Source: an uncultured Bacteriovoracaceae bacterium | GTDB taxonomy: Bacteria > Bdellovibrionota > Bacteriovoracia > Bacteriovoracales > Bacteriovoracaceae | Assembly (NCBI GenBank): GCA_937923325.1 | Contig: CAKZUQ010000042.1 | Location: 1 to 12,198, forward strand | Length of the DNA: 12,198 bases | Reading direction: 5' to 3' | Shown here: one piece after another, positions 5,924 to 12,198 of the stretch | Numbering within the stretch: position 1 is the stretch's first letter | Layout: each line of letters begins with the position of its first letter | Notes under the pieces: generated by a model | Database searches by the model: none | What the model saw: the letters and a program-made list of their open reading frames with translations, nothing else | What the model was told of the DNA's origin: nothing | Position numbers and translations under genes: made by a program

Positions 5924-6086
5924 GTATTCTACTTATATATTAAATTTCATTGATTTAAGTTGTTCTGAAATTGAAAGTAGCGAATGTGAAGTATTCTTCG
6001 GGTTTGTAACTAGTCATTTTGACTCCTTCGATTATTATGTTTGGAACATAATGCATTTTGATTATCATATTTATGCTTCTAATTAA
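5907..6086 (+). CDS. Possible 59-residue protein divergent from the nucleotidyltransferase operon
   Basis: An open frame runs from the ATG at the right end of the palindrome to a TAA at 6084, encoding MKVTCKYSTYILNFIDLSCS and a cysteine/aromatic-rich remainder ending YHIYASN. There is no signal peptide or membrane segment and no ribosome site, so it would have to be leaderless like its divergent neighbour. The next gene starts 18 bases after its stop, compatible with a small operon. The composition (three Cys, many Phe/Tyr/His) is odd, and the ORF could be chance in AT-rich DNA. Confidence 0.3.
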   Translation: MKVTCKYSTYILNFIDLSCSEIESSECEVFFGFVTSHFDSFDYYVWNIMHFDYHIYASN

Positions 6087-6104
6087 GGTTGGAAGGTTTT
6101 ACTA

Positions 6105-6476
6105 TTGAAATATTTCTTTTTTCATCTTCTTATAATTGTTATTTTATTATTCCTCTTTCGTAAAGCTACTATAAAAATAGACTATATGAACTCTAATTTT
6201 TTATTACAATCAGAGGTCGTGAGTAATCTTGTTGATCGCCAAGAAAGTAAAGAGAAACAGCAACAATTAGCTAATCTTATTCAGGATAGAACGTATAGGG
6301 TCGTTGAGATATTCTTCAATGAGGAGATTTGTAAGTTTCTACTCTTATCTATTATTGAACAAAAAGACTTCTTTAAAGATAGTAAAAAAGTTGTCATCTC
6401 AACAATATTTGAAGCAATTCCTATAAAAGTAACTTATAGCTATCATCAGCTAAAAGAAAAAAAACTTGTAATTTAA
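6105..6476 (+). CDS. Small membrane-anchored protein of unknown function
   Basis: This 123-residue ORF starts at TTG, supported by GGAAGG eight bases upstream. One strong hydrophobic segment fills residues 3-18, followed by RK and a mostly soluble region of about 100 residues with a glutamine/lysine-rich part (QESKEKQQQLANLIQD) likely to be helical. It could be an uncleaved signal anchor. No family is recognised. It lies downstream of the palindrome-controlled region, 18 bases after a possible small ORF, and may be co-transcribed with it. No convincing terminator follows: a weak AAGAC/GTCTT pairing at about 6496-6515 lacks a T run. Confidence 0.6.
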   Translation: MKYFFFHLLIIVILLFLFRKATIKIDYMNSNFLLQSEVVSNLVDRQESKEKQQQLANLIQDRTYRVVEIFFNEEICKFLLLSIIEQKDFFKDSKKVVISTIFEAIPIKVTYSYHQLKEKKLVI

Positions 6477-6625
6477 TTATTGAAGCTACTCCAAAGACAT
6501 TTTTCGGGGTCTTAAAGTCACAGCGAGCTAAAATAACAATTTCGTCCTCGTAGTAGAGAAATAGCATTAATTGCCTATGGTATATATTTAATTATATTTC
6601 TTTTGGAATGTTCGATGAGTAGCGC

Positions 6626-7219
6626 ATGATAAAACTATTTTTAATTTTAAGTATTGTAACTTGTAGTTCTTTTGCTAAAAGAGAGTCTTGGTATTTCCAA
6701 TGGGGTGTCACCGGAGCATCTAATGCTACTTTTAGTGATGAAATTGAAACCAAACGAAACACCTTTAAAAGTGTAAATGACGACAAAGAGTTTGAGCTTT
6801 CTGGGGCTGGAGAAGTCGGTATTTACTGGCCAATGATGAAATCTTCATTAATAGGCTTATCATACACTTATGGAGGTGTTGAGTATACTACTGATAATGG
6901 GTCTAAGCTATCTTCTTCGTATGGGTCATTTGGACTAAGTACTCAGTTCTATACAGGAAGTGAACCAGGTTACGGTCTATTTTTGAGATTAGACTATGGA
7001 AAAAATGTTCACGTCTATGAAGAGGTTTGGGCCGATGATCCAACTAGAGATGTACTAGAAAGTTCAAACTCTCATTACTATCTTGTTGGTGTTGGTGCTG
7101 GCTTTCCGATAGATAAAAAAAAGAATACTCGAATATTAGTTGGTGCAAACTATTCTAAAGCTGGTGAAGATATATATGAAGTAGAGTATGTTAATATCTA
7201 TTTTGGCTTTTTATTCTGA
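6626..7219 (+). CDS. Secreted barrel-like outer-membrane protein
   Basis: This 197-residue protein has a signal peptide (MIKLFLILSIVTCSSFA, cleavage probably after A17). The mature part is made of short alternating strands rich in Gly, Ser, Tyr and Phe (SLIGLSYTYGGVEYT, YLVGVGAGFPI, RILVGANYSKAG) and ends YVNIYFGFLF. The size, signal peptide and terminal aromatic residue fit a small eight-stranded outer-membrane barrel, but I cannot name the family. It is distinct in sequence from the barrel-like gene at 3924. The ribosome site is weak. It is followed by an AT-rich 89-base gap before the lipoprotein gene. Confidence 0.7.
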   Translation: MIKLFLILSIVTCSSFAKRESWYFQWGVTGASNATFSDEIETKRNTFKSVNDDKEFELSGAGEVGIYWPMMKSSLIGLSYTYGGVEYTTDNGSKLSSSYGSFGLSTQFYTGSEPGYGLFLRLDYGKNVHVYEEVWADDPTRDVLESSNSHYYLVGVGAGFPIDKKKNTRILVGANYSKAGEDIYEVEYVNIYFGFLF

Positions 7220-7308
7220 TTTTTTAGTTGAGTAAAGCGTTTTTAACTATGTTTTCTATTTTTACTTGCTTATAATCTGTATAAATATAGTTATTTATTA
7301 GGAGGATT

Positions 7309-7668
7309 ATGAAAACTTTATTGTTAATTGCCGCTATGGCCCTTGTTGGATGTGCTTCAAGTTCAAAAAAAGAAATGAATGAAGAAAGCATGAAAGTTAA
7401 AGTTGAAGAAACAACTAAAGAAGTTGAAATGAAAGCTAAATCAAAAATGAAGAAAATGAAAGATTCGGCACAAGCTTTGACTTGTAATTCTGGTTCAGAC
7501 AAAAGAATGATCGAAGTTAAAAGTGAAGATGGCGGATGTGAAGTTCTTTATACGAAGAACGGAGAAACAAGTTCAATAGCTTCAGCTAAATATGACTTAG
7601 GTTATTGTAGTAAGATTCAAGATCGAATCGTTACTAATCTTACTAACGCTGGATTTAAGTGCGAGTAA
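7309..7668 (+). CDS. Lipoprotein with lysine/glutamate-rich stalk and four-cysteine domain
   Basis: The start is set by AGGAGG three bases before the ATG. Residues 1-14 form a lipoprotein signal with lipobox LVGC, so C15 would be acylated; Ala after it favours outer-membrane sorting. Residues 20-52 are almost entirely Lys, Glu and Met, probably a helical stalk. Residues 57-119 form a compact domain with cysteines 59, 77, 100 and 118, which could make two disulfides in the periplasm. Motifs include DKRMIEV, GGCEVLYTK and NAGFKC. The pattern reminds me of small uncharacterised periplasmic proteins of Gram-negative bacteria, without a known role. A strong terminator follows, so it ends its transcript. 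Confidence 0.8.
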   Translation: MKTLLLIAAMALVGCASSSKKEMNEESMKVKVEETTKEVEMKAKSKMKKMKDSAQALTCNSGSDKRMIEVKSEDGGCEVLYTKNGETSSIASAKYDLGYCSKIQDRIVTNLTNAGFKCE

Positions 7669-7698
7669 AATAAATATAATTTTAAAATTTATATATCA

Positions 7699-7727
7699 GG
7701 CCACTTTTTATAAGTGGTCTTTTTTTT
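7699..7727 (+). terminator. Rho-independent terminator of the lipoprotein gene
   Basis: GGCCACTT and AAGTGGTC form an eight-base stem (one G-T pair) around a five-base loop, followed immediately by a run of eight T. It lies 30 bases past the stop at 7668. Confidence 0.85.
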
Positions 7728-7744
7728 ATTTATAATCTAAAAAG

Positions 7745-7776
7745 AGAAAAAAAAAAGGAGCTATATGTAGCTCCTT
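7745..7776 (-). terminator. Rho-independent terminator of the cold-shock gene
   Basis: On the minus strand AAGGAGCTA pairs perfectly with TAGCTCCTT across a four-base loop and is followed by a long T run (the A run at 7747-7756 on the plus strand). It lies just downstream of the cold-shock stop at 7803. Confidence 0.85.
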
Positions 7777-7802
7777 CTTTTAAAGAAATATATAACTAAA
7801 AA

Positions 7803-7997
7803 TTATTTTTTTCTTACGTTTACAGCACAAGGACCCTTGTTACCTTCACCAACTTCAAATTCTACTGAATCGTCGTCGCTGATTTCTCCGCTTTCTACTG
7901 CAGAAATGTGAACAAAAAGATCTTTCCCACCGTCATCTGGAGTAATAAATCCGAAACCTTTAGTTTGATTAAAAAATTTTACTTTACCTGTACTCAT
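7803..7997 (-). CDS. Cold-shock domain protein (CspA family)
   Basis: This small single-domain nucleic-acid-binding protein starts [18 protein letters not shown], with RNP1 as KGFGFI and RNP2 as LFVHISAV. It ends [10 protein letters not shown]. At 64 residues it is the usual length. Cold-shock proteins bind single-stranded RNA and DNA and melt RNA structure. An upstream in-frame ATG at 8018 would add seven residues. I prefer the ATG at 7997 because AAGGAAG lies just before it, while nothing resembling a ribosome site precedes 8018, and because family members start at MxxGxVKxF. It is monocistronic with its own terminator. The AT-rich upstream stretch contains TATACT near 8054, a possible -10. 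Confidence 0.95.
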   Translation of the reverse strand: MSTGKVKFFNQTKGFGFITPDDGGKDLFVHISAVESGEISDDDSVEFEVGEGNKGPCAVNVRKK

Positions 7998-8078
7998 CAT
8001 TCTTCCTTCGTATGCCATTTAATTTAATAAATGTTTTAATTTAGAGTTATAAGTATACACTAAAATGAAAGGAGTAAA

Positions 8079-8165
8079 GTGATAAATGTTAAAAAAAATT
8101 CGGATTTTCAATTATATGAGTTTGCGATGAGTCATTTTATCTCTAAGCGGCTAAAATTGTTGTGA
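8079..8165 (+). CDS. Possible 28-residue leader or small protein upstream of the methyltransferase
   Basis: A GTG at 8079 is preceded by AAAGGAG with a four-base spacer, the best ribosome site in this gap. It opens a frame of 28 codons, MINVKKNSDFQLYEFAMSHF and then ISKRLKLL, stopping at 8163-8165. It lies 47 bases before the methyltransferase gene. The basic C-terminus is plausible for a small protein, but the ORF is short and could be chance. Confidence 0.3.
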   Translation: MINVKKNSDFQLYEFAMSHFISKRLKLL

Positions 8166-8212
8166 AATTAAGAAAAATTTAGTTTATTGAGTAAGGTAAA
8201 GTAAGGAAAAAT

Positions 8213-8689
8213 ATGCAAAAAAAATATGCCATTTTATCTGTGGGTTCGATTAAGGTGAACATTATTTTGGATGATTCTTTTATTTATGGAATATATTGGA
8301 AGAAACAGCAGGGATTTGATCAATCTCTAAGCTTGAAGCAAAAGAGCTTACTTGGATTGCTAAGAAAGCAGCTAGAGAAGTATCTTCAGGGTAATTTAGA
8401 AGTTTTTAATGTTCCCTTTAAACTTGAAGGCACGGAATTTCAATTGAAAGTGTGGAATGAGCTAATTAAGATACCTTACGGCAAGACTTTGAGCTATAAA
8501 GAGCTTGCGCTTAAACTTAAAAATCCAAATGCCTCAAGGGCCGTCGGGACAGCAAACTCTAAGAATCCAATAAGCATAATTGTACCTTGCCACCGTGTCA
8601 TTAGGGCCAATGGAGAGTATGGTGGCTACGCAGGTGGGGAGCTGACAAAGGCTTCACTCTTAAATTTAGAGCTAGAAAAACTTTCCTAA
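8213..8689 (+). CDS. ogt: Methylated-DNA--protein-cysteine S-methyltransferase
   Basis: This suicide DNA-repair protein transfers the alkyl group from O6-alkylguanine (and O4-alkylthymine) in DNA to its own cysteine. The active-site motif IVPCHRVI is present with the acceptor at C126. The DNA-binding helix containing the arginine finger (ASRAVGTANSKNP, R109) precedes it, and the downstream GGYAGG completes the site. The N-terminal ~70 residues are the less conserved domain. The length of 158 residues matches single-function Ogt/MGMT enzymes without an AdaA domain. The ATG is preceded by AAGGA. The last 18 bases overlap the end of the convergent gene on the other strand. The ogt symbol is by family; it could equally be labelled adaB-like. 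Confidence 0.93.
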   Translation: MQKKYAILSVGSIKVNIILDDSFIYGIYWKKQQGFDQSLSLKQKSLLGLLRKQLEKYLQGNLEVFNVPFKLEGTEFQLKVWNELIKIPYGKTLSYKELALKLKNPNASRAVGTANSKNPISIIVPCHRVIRANGEYGGYAGGELTKASLLNLELEKLS

Positions 8690-9214
8690 ATGTCCCTTAC
8701 TTTTAAGGTTTGAATTTTCAATAATTTCTTTTTGAAATTTTACAAGCTCTGGGTATATTTCAACAAAAATTTCTTTTGTCTTTTCAAATCGTGAATTATC
8801 TAAAATCTTCTTTAGGTTAATTGGTTGTTTCTCAATTAATAATTTTAGGTTTTTCAAAATAGCTTCCGAATTAGACTCCTTTGTTATTATTAAGCAAGCG
8901 GCTTGAGTTGGAGTTAAGATTAAGAAATCTCCTTCATCTCGTTTTTCATTTCTTATTATATCAAATGGGTTTGCTGATATTATTGATTGCTTAGGGATTC
9001 TAAATTTAAGTAGATTGTCTTTAGATATTAACAGCCTCCCTGTTTTGAATTTGTATCCAAACTTCTTTAATTTTTTTTCTATGTATTTTCGTTGGGGAGC
9101 TGATAGTAAGTCTATATCAGATCGGTCGTAGTGAGTGTGATCAAAAATAGAAATAAAATTATGAGGGGATGAATGTAAGAATATATTCTTATCTTCTTTT
9201 AAAATATTTAGCAT
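8672..9214 (-). CDS. Unknown 180-residue soluble protein
   Basis: The start is well supported by AAGGAG five bases before the ATG. The protein is soluble, Lys/Ile-rich, with no signal peptide. Notable stretches are DRSDIDLLSAPQRKYIEKKL (about 30-49), GYKFKTGRLLISKDNLLKFR (about 53-72), a central LTPTQAACLIIT (about 100-111) and a basic end NLKSKGHLGKFF. These blocks look conserved-protein-like, but I cannot assign a family. The last codons overlap the 3' end of the methyltransferase gene on the opposite strand by 18 bases, which argues that the two ends evolved compactly. Divergent from the gene at 9310, with an AT-rich palindrome between them. Confidence 0.75.
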   Translation of the reverse strand: MLNILKEDKNIFLHSSPHNFISIFDHTHYDRSDIDLLSAPQRKYIEKKLKKFGYKFKTGRLLISKDNLLKFRIPKQSIISANPFDIIRNEKRDEGDFLILTPTQAACLIITKESNSEAILKNLKLLIEKQPINLKKILDNSRFEKTKEIFVEIYPELVKFQKEIIENSNLKSKGHLGKFF

Positions 9215-9244
9215 TTCAGCTCCTTATATTTATTATGGTACACT

Positions 9245-9260
9245 TTTAATTTAAATTAAA
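9245..9260. promoter_or_regulatory. AT-only 16-base palindrome in a divergent intergenic region
   Basis: TTTAATTTAAATTAAA is a perfect inverted repeat between the divergent genes starting at 9214 (minus) and 9310 (plus). Flanking bases nearly extend it (ACTT before, GT after). It could be an operator, though pure AT palindromes arise easily in this base composition. Confidence 0.3.
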
Positions 9261-9309
9261 GTAGAGTCATAAATTAGATAATTCTTTGTCAAAGTAGTAG
9301 GTAACAAAT

Positions 9310-9537
9310 ATGTTTTATTCATCTAAGGAAGAGTTAGAGATAAGTCTTTATACTAAGTACGGTATACCTATGGATGAAATTGCCTTTATCTATAAATTTG
9401 ATCATATAATTGAAGAAAGAAGCTATGATATTGAAAATGAATTCTCTTTTTCGGGAAAAACAATCTATTATTCAGACCTTGTTCAAGTATCTACAAATGT
9501 TTTTAATTTTATCGTTATTTCCACAGGTATTGAGTAA
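9310..9537 (+). CDS. Small unknown acidic protein
   Basis: This 75-residue ORF, MFYSSKEELEISLYTKYGIP..., is acidic and aromatic-rich with no signal peptide. A weak GTAGGTAA ribosome-like sequence lies about eight bases before the ATG. The C-terminal half alternates hydrophobic and polar residues (TIYYSDLVQVSTNVFNFIVI), suggesting beta strands. It sits 62 bases upstream of the preferred hydrolase start on the same strand. No family is recognised. Coding-like composition and placement favour a real gene, but its length leaves doubt. Confidence 0.5.
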   Translation: MFYSSKEELEISLYTKYGIPMDEIAFIYKFDHIIEERSYDIENEFSFSGKTIYYSDLVQVSTNVFNFIVISTGIE

Positions 9538-9599
9538 ATAGTACAACTGTGCTAAAAATGAGAACAAAAAAGCACAACTATACTAGTTTAAGAGGCGAG

Positions 9600-10466
9600 A
9601 TGAAAGAGATATATTTTAAAGATCAAGGTACAAATCTTAGTCATGGATTTAAAAAGAAAATACTGGGGGTTGCATCTTATACCTTAGCAAAAAGCTTTCC
9701 TGGTTTATCTAATAAGCTTGCGGAGAAAATACTATGCACTCCTATAAAGCCAAATGTAAAAAAAATTATTCCAGATGATTTTGAACTTAGTCATATCGAA
9801 GTTATGGGCAAGAAAGTTTCTATCTATAAGAAAGGTGAGTCTGAAAAGGTAATTCTATTCTCTCACGGTTGGAGTGCTAGTTCTGTAAATTTTTCTAGTT
9901 TTTTTGATTCATATATTGAAGCTGGTTATAGTGTAATTGCATTTGATCAATTTGCCCACGGCGAGTCAGAGGGGAAAATTTCAAATTATTATTTCTTTTA
10001 TTCTGTTCTTAAGGCCGTTTATGATGAGCTAAGCTCTATGCATAAAATTGTTGGAATTGTTGGACACTCTATTGGAGCTTCAGCTTGCATTGGTGCTCAA
10101 TTACCCATTGACATTAAGTTGTGCTTGATTTCTCCTTTGATTCCCGTTGTTGACTCTCTTTATGACAATGTAAAAGAATTTGGACTCTCAGGCTTAATGA
10201 TTAGTACCTTTTTAAAAAGCTATGAAAGAAGATTCGGTATCGATATAAATGCTATTGATCCGAAAGCTCTTATTAAAAATATGAAAAATAAGAGTCTTAT
10301 TATTCATTGTAATGATGATCAATTTATAAAGCATAAAAAAAATCAGCCTTTTTACTCAGAAAATCAAAAGAGTAACCTTATCGTTCTAGATGGTGTTGGG
10401 CATTTTCGAATTTTAAAATCAAAAGATGTTGTTCTTAAAAGTTTAGAGTTTATGAATGAAGAATAA
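9600..10466 (+). CDS. Alpha/beta-hydrolase fold protein
   Basis: This is a serine-hydrolase-type enzyme of about 288 residues. The oxyanion motif SHGWSAS is followed by AFDQFAHGESEG, the nucleophile elbow GHSIGAS (serine about residue 157), a candidate acid in HCNDDQF (about 239-240) and the catalytic histidine in GVGHF (about 268). The lid region is short. The substrate cannot be deduced; the fold covers esterases, lipases and thioesterases. The frame is open back to a GTG at 9549 and an ATG at 9558, but neither has a ribosome site. The ATG at 9600 has AGAGG four bases upstream and is preferred. The 3' end overlaps the TetR-type regulator by 11 bases, so the two are co-translated and the regulator probably controls this operon. 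Confidence 0.85.
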   Translation: MKEIYFKDQGTNLSHGFKKKILGVASYTLAKSFPGLSNKLAEKILCTPIKPNVKKIIPDDFELSHIEVMGKKVSIYKKGESEKVILFSHGWSASSVNFSSFFDSYIEAGYSVIAFDQFAHGESEGKISNYYFFYSVLKAVYDELSSMHKIVGIVGHSIGASACIGAQLPIDIKLCLISPLIPVVDSLYDNVKEFGLSGLMISTFLKSYERRFGIDINAIDPKALIKNMKNKSLIIHCNDDQFIKHKKNQPFYSENQKSNLIVLDGVGHFRILKSKDVVLKSLEFMNEE

Positions 10467-11064
10467 AGGGTCACAAACTAAAGAATTTATTTTAATTAAA
10501 GGGCTTCACTTCGTCAGCACAAATGGATTTACAGATATTACTATAGGAAAACTTGCAACTATCTGTAAAATATCTAGAAGTGGATTGTTTGCTCACTTTA
10601 AATCTAGAGAGCAACTTCAATTAGATATCTTAGATTATGCAGAAAAAATCTTTATAGATACTGTAATTGCTCCTGTTAAAGATATTGATAATCCTTTGGA
10701 GAAAATTCAGAATTTATGTCGTCTTTGGCCTAATTGGTTGAAAAAATATGCTTTAGATTTAGACGTAGGATGTGTTTTTATGTCAGCTTCTTTTGAGTAT
10801 TCTAACAGAGAAAGCGAGATCGGAAACTATCTTTTAAGTTTCCAAAAAAAGCTCTTAGATTATTTAGAGAAAATATTTCAAGATGGACAAAATAAGTCTT
10901 TATTCACCAAAGATATCTCTTCAAATCAGATGGCCTATGACTTTTATTCAAAGTACTTGGGCTATAATATGTATAATCATTTTTTAAGAGATACGAATGC
11001 TCATAAGTATCTTGAACACTCCTTACTTAGTTTCTTTGATTCAATTAAAGTTCATTCAAGTTAA
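10456..11064 (+). CDS. TetR/AcrR-family transcriptional regulator
   Basis: This 202-residue protein has the TetR N-terminal DNA-binding domain at about residues 8-58. The helix-turn-helix is TIGKLATICKISRSGLFAHF followed by KSREQL, which matches the family pattern closely. The remainder is the variable helical ligand-binding and dimerisation domain, with GCVFMSASFEYSNRE at about 105-119 resembling the core of several TetR C-terminal domains. The gene starts 11 bases inside the end of the alpha/beta hydrolase gene, so it is translationally coupled, a common arrangement for a local repressor. The inducer is unknown. No strong terminator is evident before the flagellin leader. Confidence 0.93.
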   Translation: MKNKGSQTKEFILIKGLHFVSTNGFTDITIGKLATICKISRSGLFAHFKSREQLQLDILDYAEKIFIDTVIAPVKDIDNPLEKIQNLCRLWPNWLKKYALDLDVGCVFMSASFEYSNRESEIGNYLLSFQKKLLDYLEKIFQDGQNKSLFTKDISSNQMAYDFYSKYLGYNMYNHFLRDTNAHKYLEHSLLSFFDSIKVHSS

Positions 11065-11147
11065 TCTGATCTTGTAAATTAAATTTATCACTACATATTT
11101 TTAATTTAGGAATTTTTGACCCTTTTAAGATAAAAGAAAAAAGTGAT

Positions 11148-11173
11148 TAAGTTATGGTTTTTAATTGCGATAT
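11148..11173 (+). promoter_or_regulatory. Sigma-28-like (FliA) promoter candidate for flagellin
   Basis: TAAG (11148-11151) is separated by 15 bases from GCGATAT (11167-11173), resembling the flagellar sigma-28 consensus TAAA-N15-GCCGATAA with one base missing in the -10 part. It lies about 125 bases before the flagellin ATG, leaving a leader with short inverted repeats such as ATAGA-GT-TCTAT. Confidence 0.45.
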
Positions 11174-11296
11174 GTATCTTGTCTGATAAAAGTCTGACAT
11201 AAATTAAAAACAAAAATAGCAGGAAGCTTATCTATCACTCAGGTTGATGTATAGAGTTCTATCATAGAGCACCTTAACCACACATGGAGAGTATTA

Positions 11297-12130
11297 ATGG
11301 GTTTTCGTATCAACACAAATGTATCATCAATTTCAGCGCAAAGATCACTAGGTAAGACTACACAAAGTCAACAGTCTACATTATCAAAAATGGCTTCTGG
11401 TACTAGAATCACTAAGTCAGCAGACGACGCGGCTGGACTAGCAATATCTGAAAAATTAAAATCTCAAATTAGATCAAGTGCTCAAGCAAATAGAAACACT
11501 AATGATGGTATTTCAATGATTCAAACTGCTGAAGGTGGTTTAGATGAAGTATCTTCAATTTTAACAAGACTAAGAGAACTTTCAATCCAATCAGCTTCTG
11601 ATACTGTTGGTGATACTGAAAGAAGCTTCTCTGATATGGAATACCAAAACCTAAAAAAAGAAGTTGAAAGAATATCTCAGGTAACTGAGTTTAATGGTAC
11701 GAAATTACTTGATGGTGAAGGTGGAGTATTAGATTTTCAAGTTGGTATGAACAACGATGAATTTCAAGATAGAATTTCTTACGATACAACATTTCAAAAT
11801 GCTTCTATTAGCAACTTAGGGATTGATGATATCGCTGTTGATAGTAAGGAAGGGGCGCAGTCATCGTTATCTAACTTAGATGAAGCAATTGAAAAAGTTT
11901 CAGGTCAAAGAGCAAACCTTGGTGCCTTACAAAACAGAATGTTATCGACATCAAGAAACTTAGAAACAAGTATCGAAAACTTGAGTGCAGCGAACTCAAG
12001 AATTAGAGACGTTGATTATGCACAAGTATCTGCACAGAATGCTAGAAATAACATTCTATCTTCAGCTGGTACATCTGTTCTCGCGCAATCAAATGCGAAA
12101 GGACAAAATGCACTAAGATTAATTGGTTAA
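11297..12130 (+). CDS. fliC: Flagellin
   Basis: This is the structural subunit of the flagellar filament, exported by the flagellar type III apparatus. The 277-residue sequence has the conserved N-terminal D0/D1 region (MGFRINTNVSSISAQRSL, then MASGTRITKSADDAAGLAIS and ANRNTNDGISMIQTAEGGLD). A short variable centre spans roughly residues 145-190. The conserved C-terminal D1/D0 helices include GALQNRML, AANSRIRDVDYA and the terminal VLAQSNAKGQNALRLIG. It is a compact flagellin without large outer domains. The start has GGAGAG five bases upstream. It is a single-gene unit between a sigma-28-like promoter candidate and a strong terminator. Codon use looks cleaner than in neighbours, as expected for high expression. 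The symbol is generic; organisms of this type often carry several flagellin paralogues. Confidence 0.96.
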   Translation: MGFRINTNVSSISAQRSLGKTTQSQQSTLSKMASGTRITKSADDAAGLAISEKLKSQIRSSAQANRNTNDGISMIQTAEGGLDEVSSILTRLRELSIQSASDTVGDTERSFSDMEYQNLKKEVERISQVTEFNGTKLLDGEGGVLDFQVGMNNDEFQDRISYDTTFQNASISNLGIDDIAVDSKEGAQSSLSNLDEAIEKVSGQRANLGALQNRMLSTSRNLETSIENLSAANSRIRDVDYAQVSAQNARNNILSSAGTSVLAQSNAKGQNALRLIG

Positions 12131-12157
12131 TAATTAATCATAATAAAAAAAAAGCAC

Positions 12158-12185
12158 ATCCCCCATAAATTGGGGGATTTTTTTT
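12158..12185 (+). terminator. Rho-independent terminator of the flagellin gene
   Basis: ATCCCCCA and TGGGGGAT form a perfect eight-base stem around TAAAT, followed by a T run. It begins 27 bases after the flagellin stop, and its strength suits a highly expressed gene. Confidence 0.93.
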
Positions 12186-12198
12186 GTCTATGAAGTAT

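Noticed and set aside
6477..6625. Terminator or RNA gene in the gap before the second barrel-like gene
   Set aside because: Only a weak five-base stem (AAGAC/GTCTT) with no T run is visible; I see no tRNA-like or other structured RNA.
6592..6786. Minus-strand open frame over the start of the second barrel-like gene
   Set aside because: It covers the signal-peptide region of a convincing gene in antisense, with no ribosome site.
7224..7502. Minus-strand open frame opposite the lipoprotein gene
   Set aside because: The lipoprotein has a lipobox, AGGAGG site and terminator; the antisense frame is a consequence of its K/E-rich codons.
9549..9599. N-terminal extension of the alpha/beta hydrolase from GTG 9549 or ATG 9558
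   Set aside because: No ribosome site precedes either codon, whereas AGAGG precedes the ATG at 9600; the extra basic residues are not part of the fold.

Overview
This AT-rich window has tight gene packing, AGGAG-type ribosome sites, a classical flagellin, Sec and lipobox export signals and small proteins with outer-membrane-barrel features. It therefore looks like a motile, low-GC Gram-negative bacterium. A marine Bdellovibrio-like predator (Bacteriovoracales, e.g. Halobacteriovorax) is my best guess from overall feel. That placement is inference; there is no rRNA or other phylogenetic marker here.

Region 1 (1-3860, minus strand) is an array of orphan RHS C-terminal modules. The same ~170-residue RHS core occurs three times: 3664 to 2576, 1749 to 652, and cut by the window edge at 173 to 1. 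The two complete copies carry unrelated hydrophobic C-terminal tips, and each is followed by a different small multi-pass membrane protein (2576-1929 and 597-187). This is the layout of a polymorphic-toxin cassette array: shared core, swapped toxin tip, cognate immunity gene. No full-length RHS gene is present. The sequence ahead of each complete copy is an RHS YD-repeat remnant without a normal start, interrupted by an ochre codon in one copy. These modules may therefore be silent donors for recombination, with expressible immunity genes.

Region 2 (3882-4534, plus) is a secreted, probably outer-membrane barrel protein broken in two frames at a run of nine G. One added G or two removed would restore a ~203-residue protein, so it looks like an on/off phase-variable gene caught in the off state.

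Region 3 (4708-6476) is a divergent locus around a perfect 23-bp palindrome (5887-5909). To the left (minus) run a nucleotidyltransferase-like gene split between its GS and DID motifs at an ATGA junction, and an unknown 217-residue protein overlapping it. To the right run a possible 59-residue ORF and a small membrane-anchored protein. The organisation resembles a toxin-antitoxin or abortive-infection type locus with an autoregulatory operator, but this is inference.

Region 4 (6626-9214) is mixed housekeeping and envelope: a second barrel-like secreted protein, a cysteine-containing lipoprotein with a clear terminator, a cold-shock protein (minus) with its own terminator, an O6-methylguanine-DNA methyltransferase, and an unidentified 180-residue protein on the opposite strand whose end overlaps it.

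Region 5 (9310-12185, plus) holds a small unknown protein, an alpha/beta hydrolase translationally overlapped with a TetR-family regulator, and a monocistronic flagellin with a sigma-28-like promoter candidate and a strong terminator.
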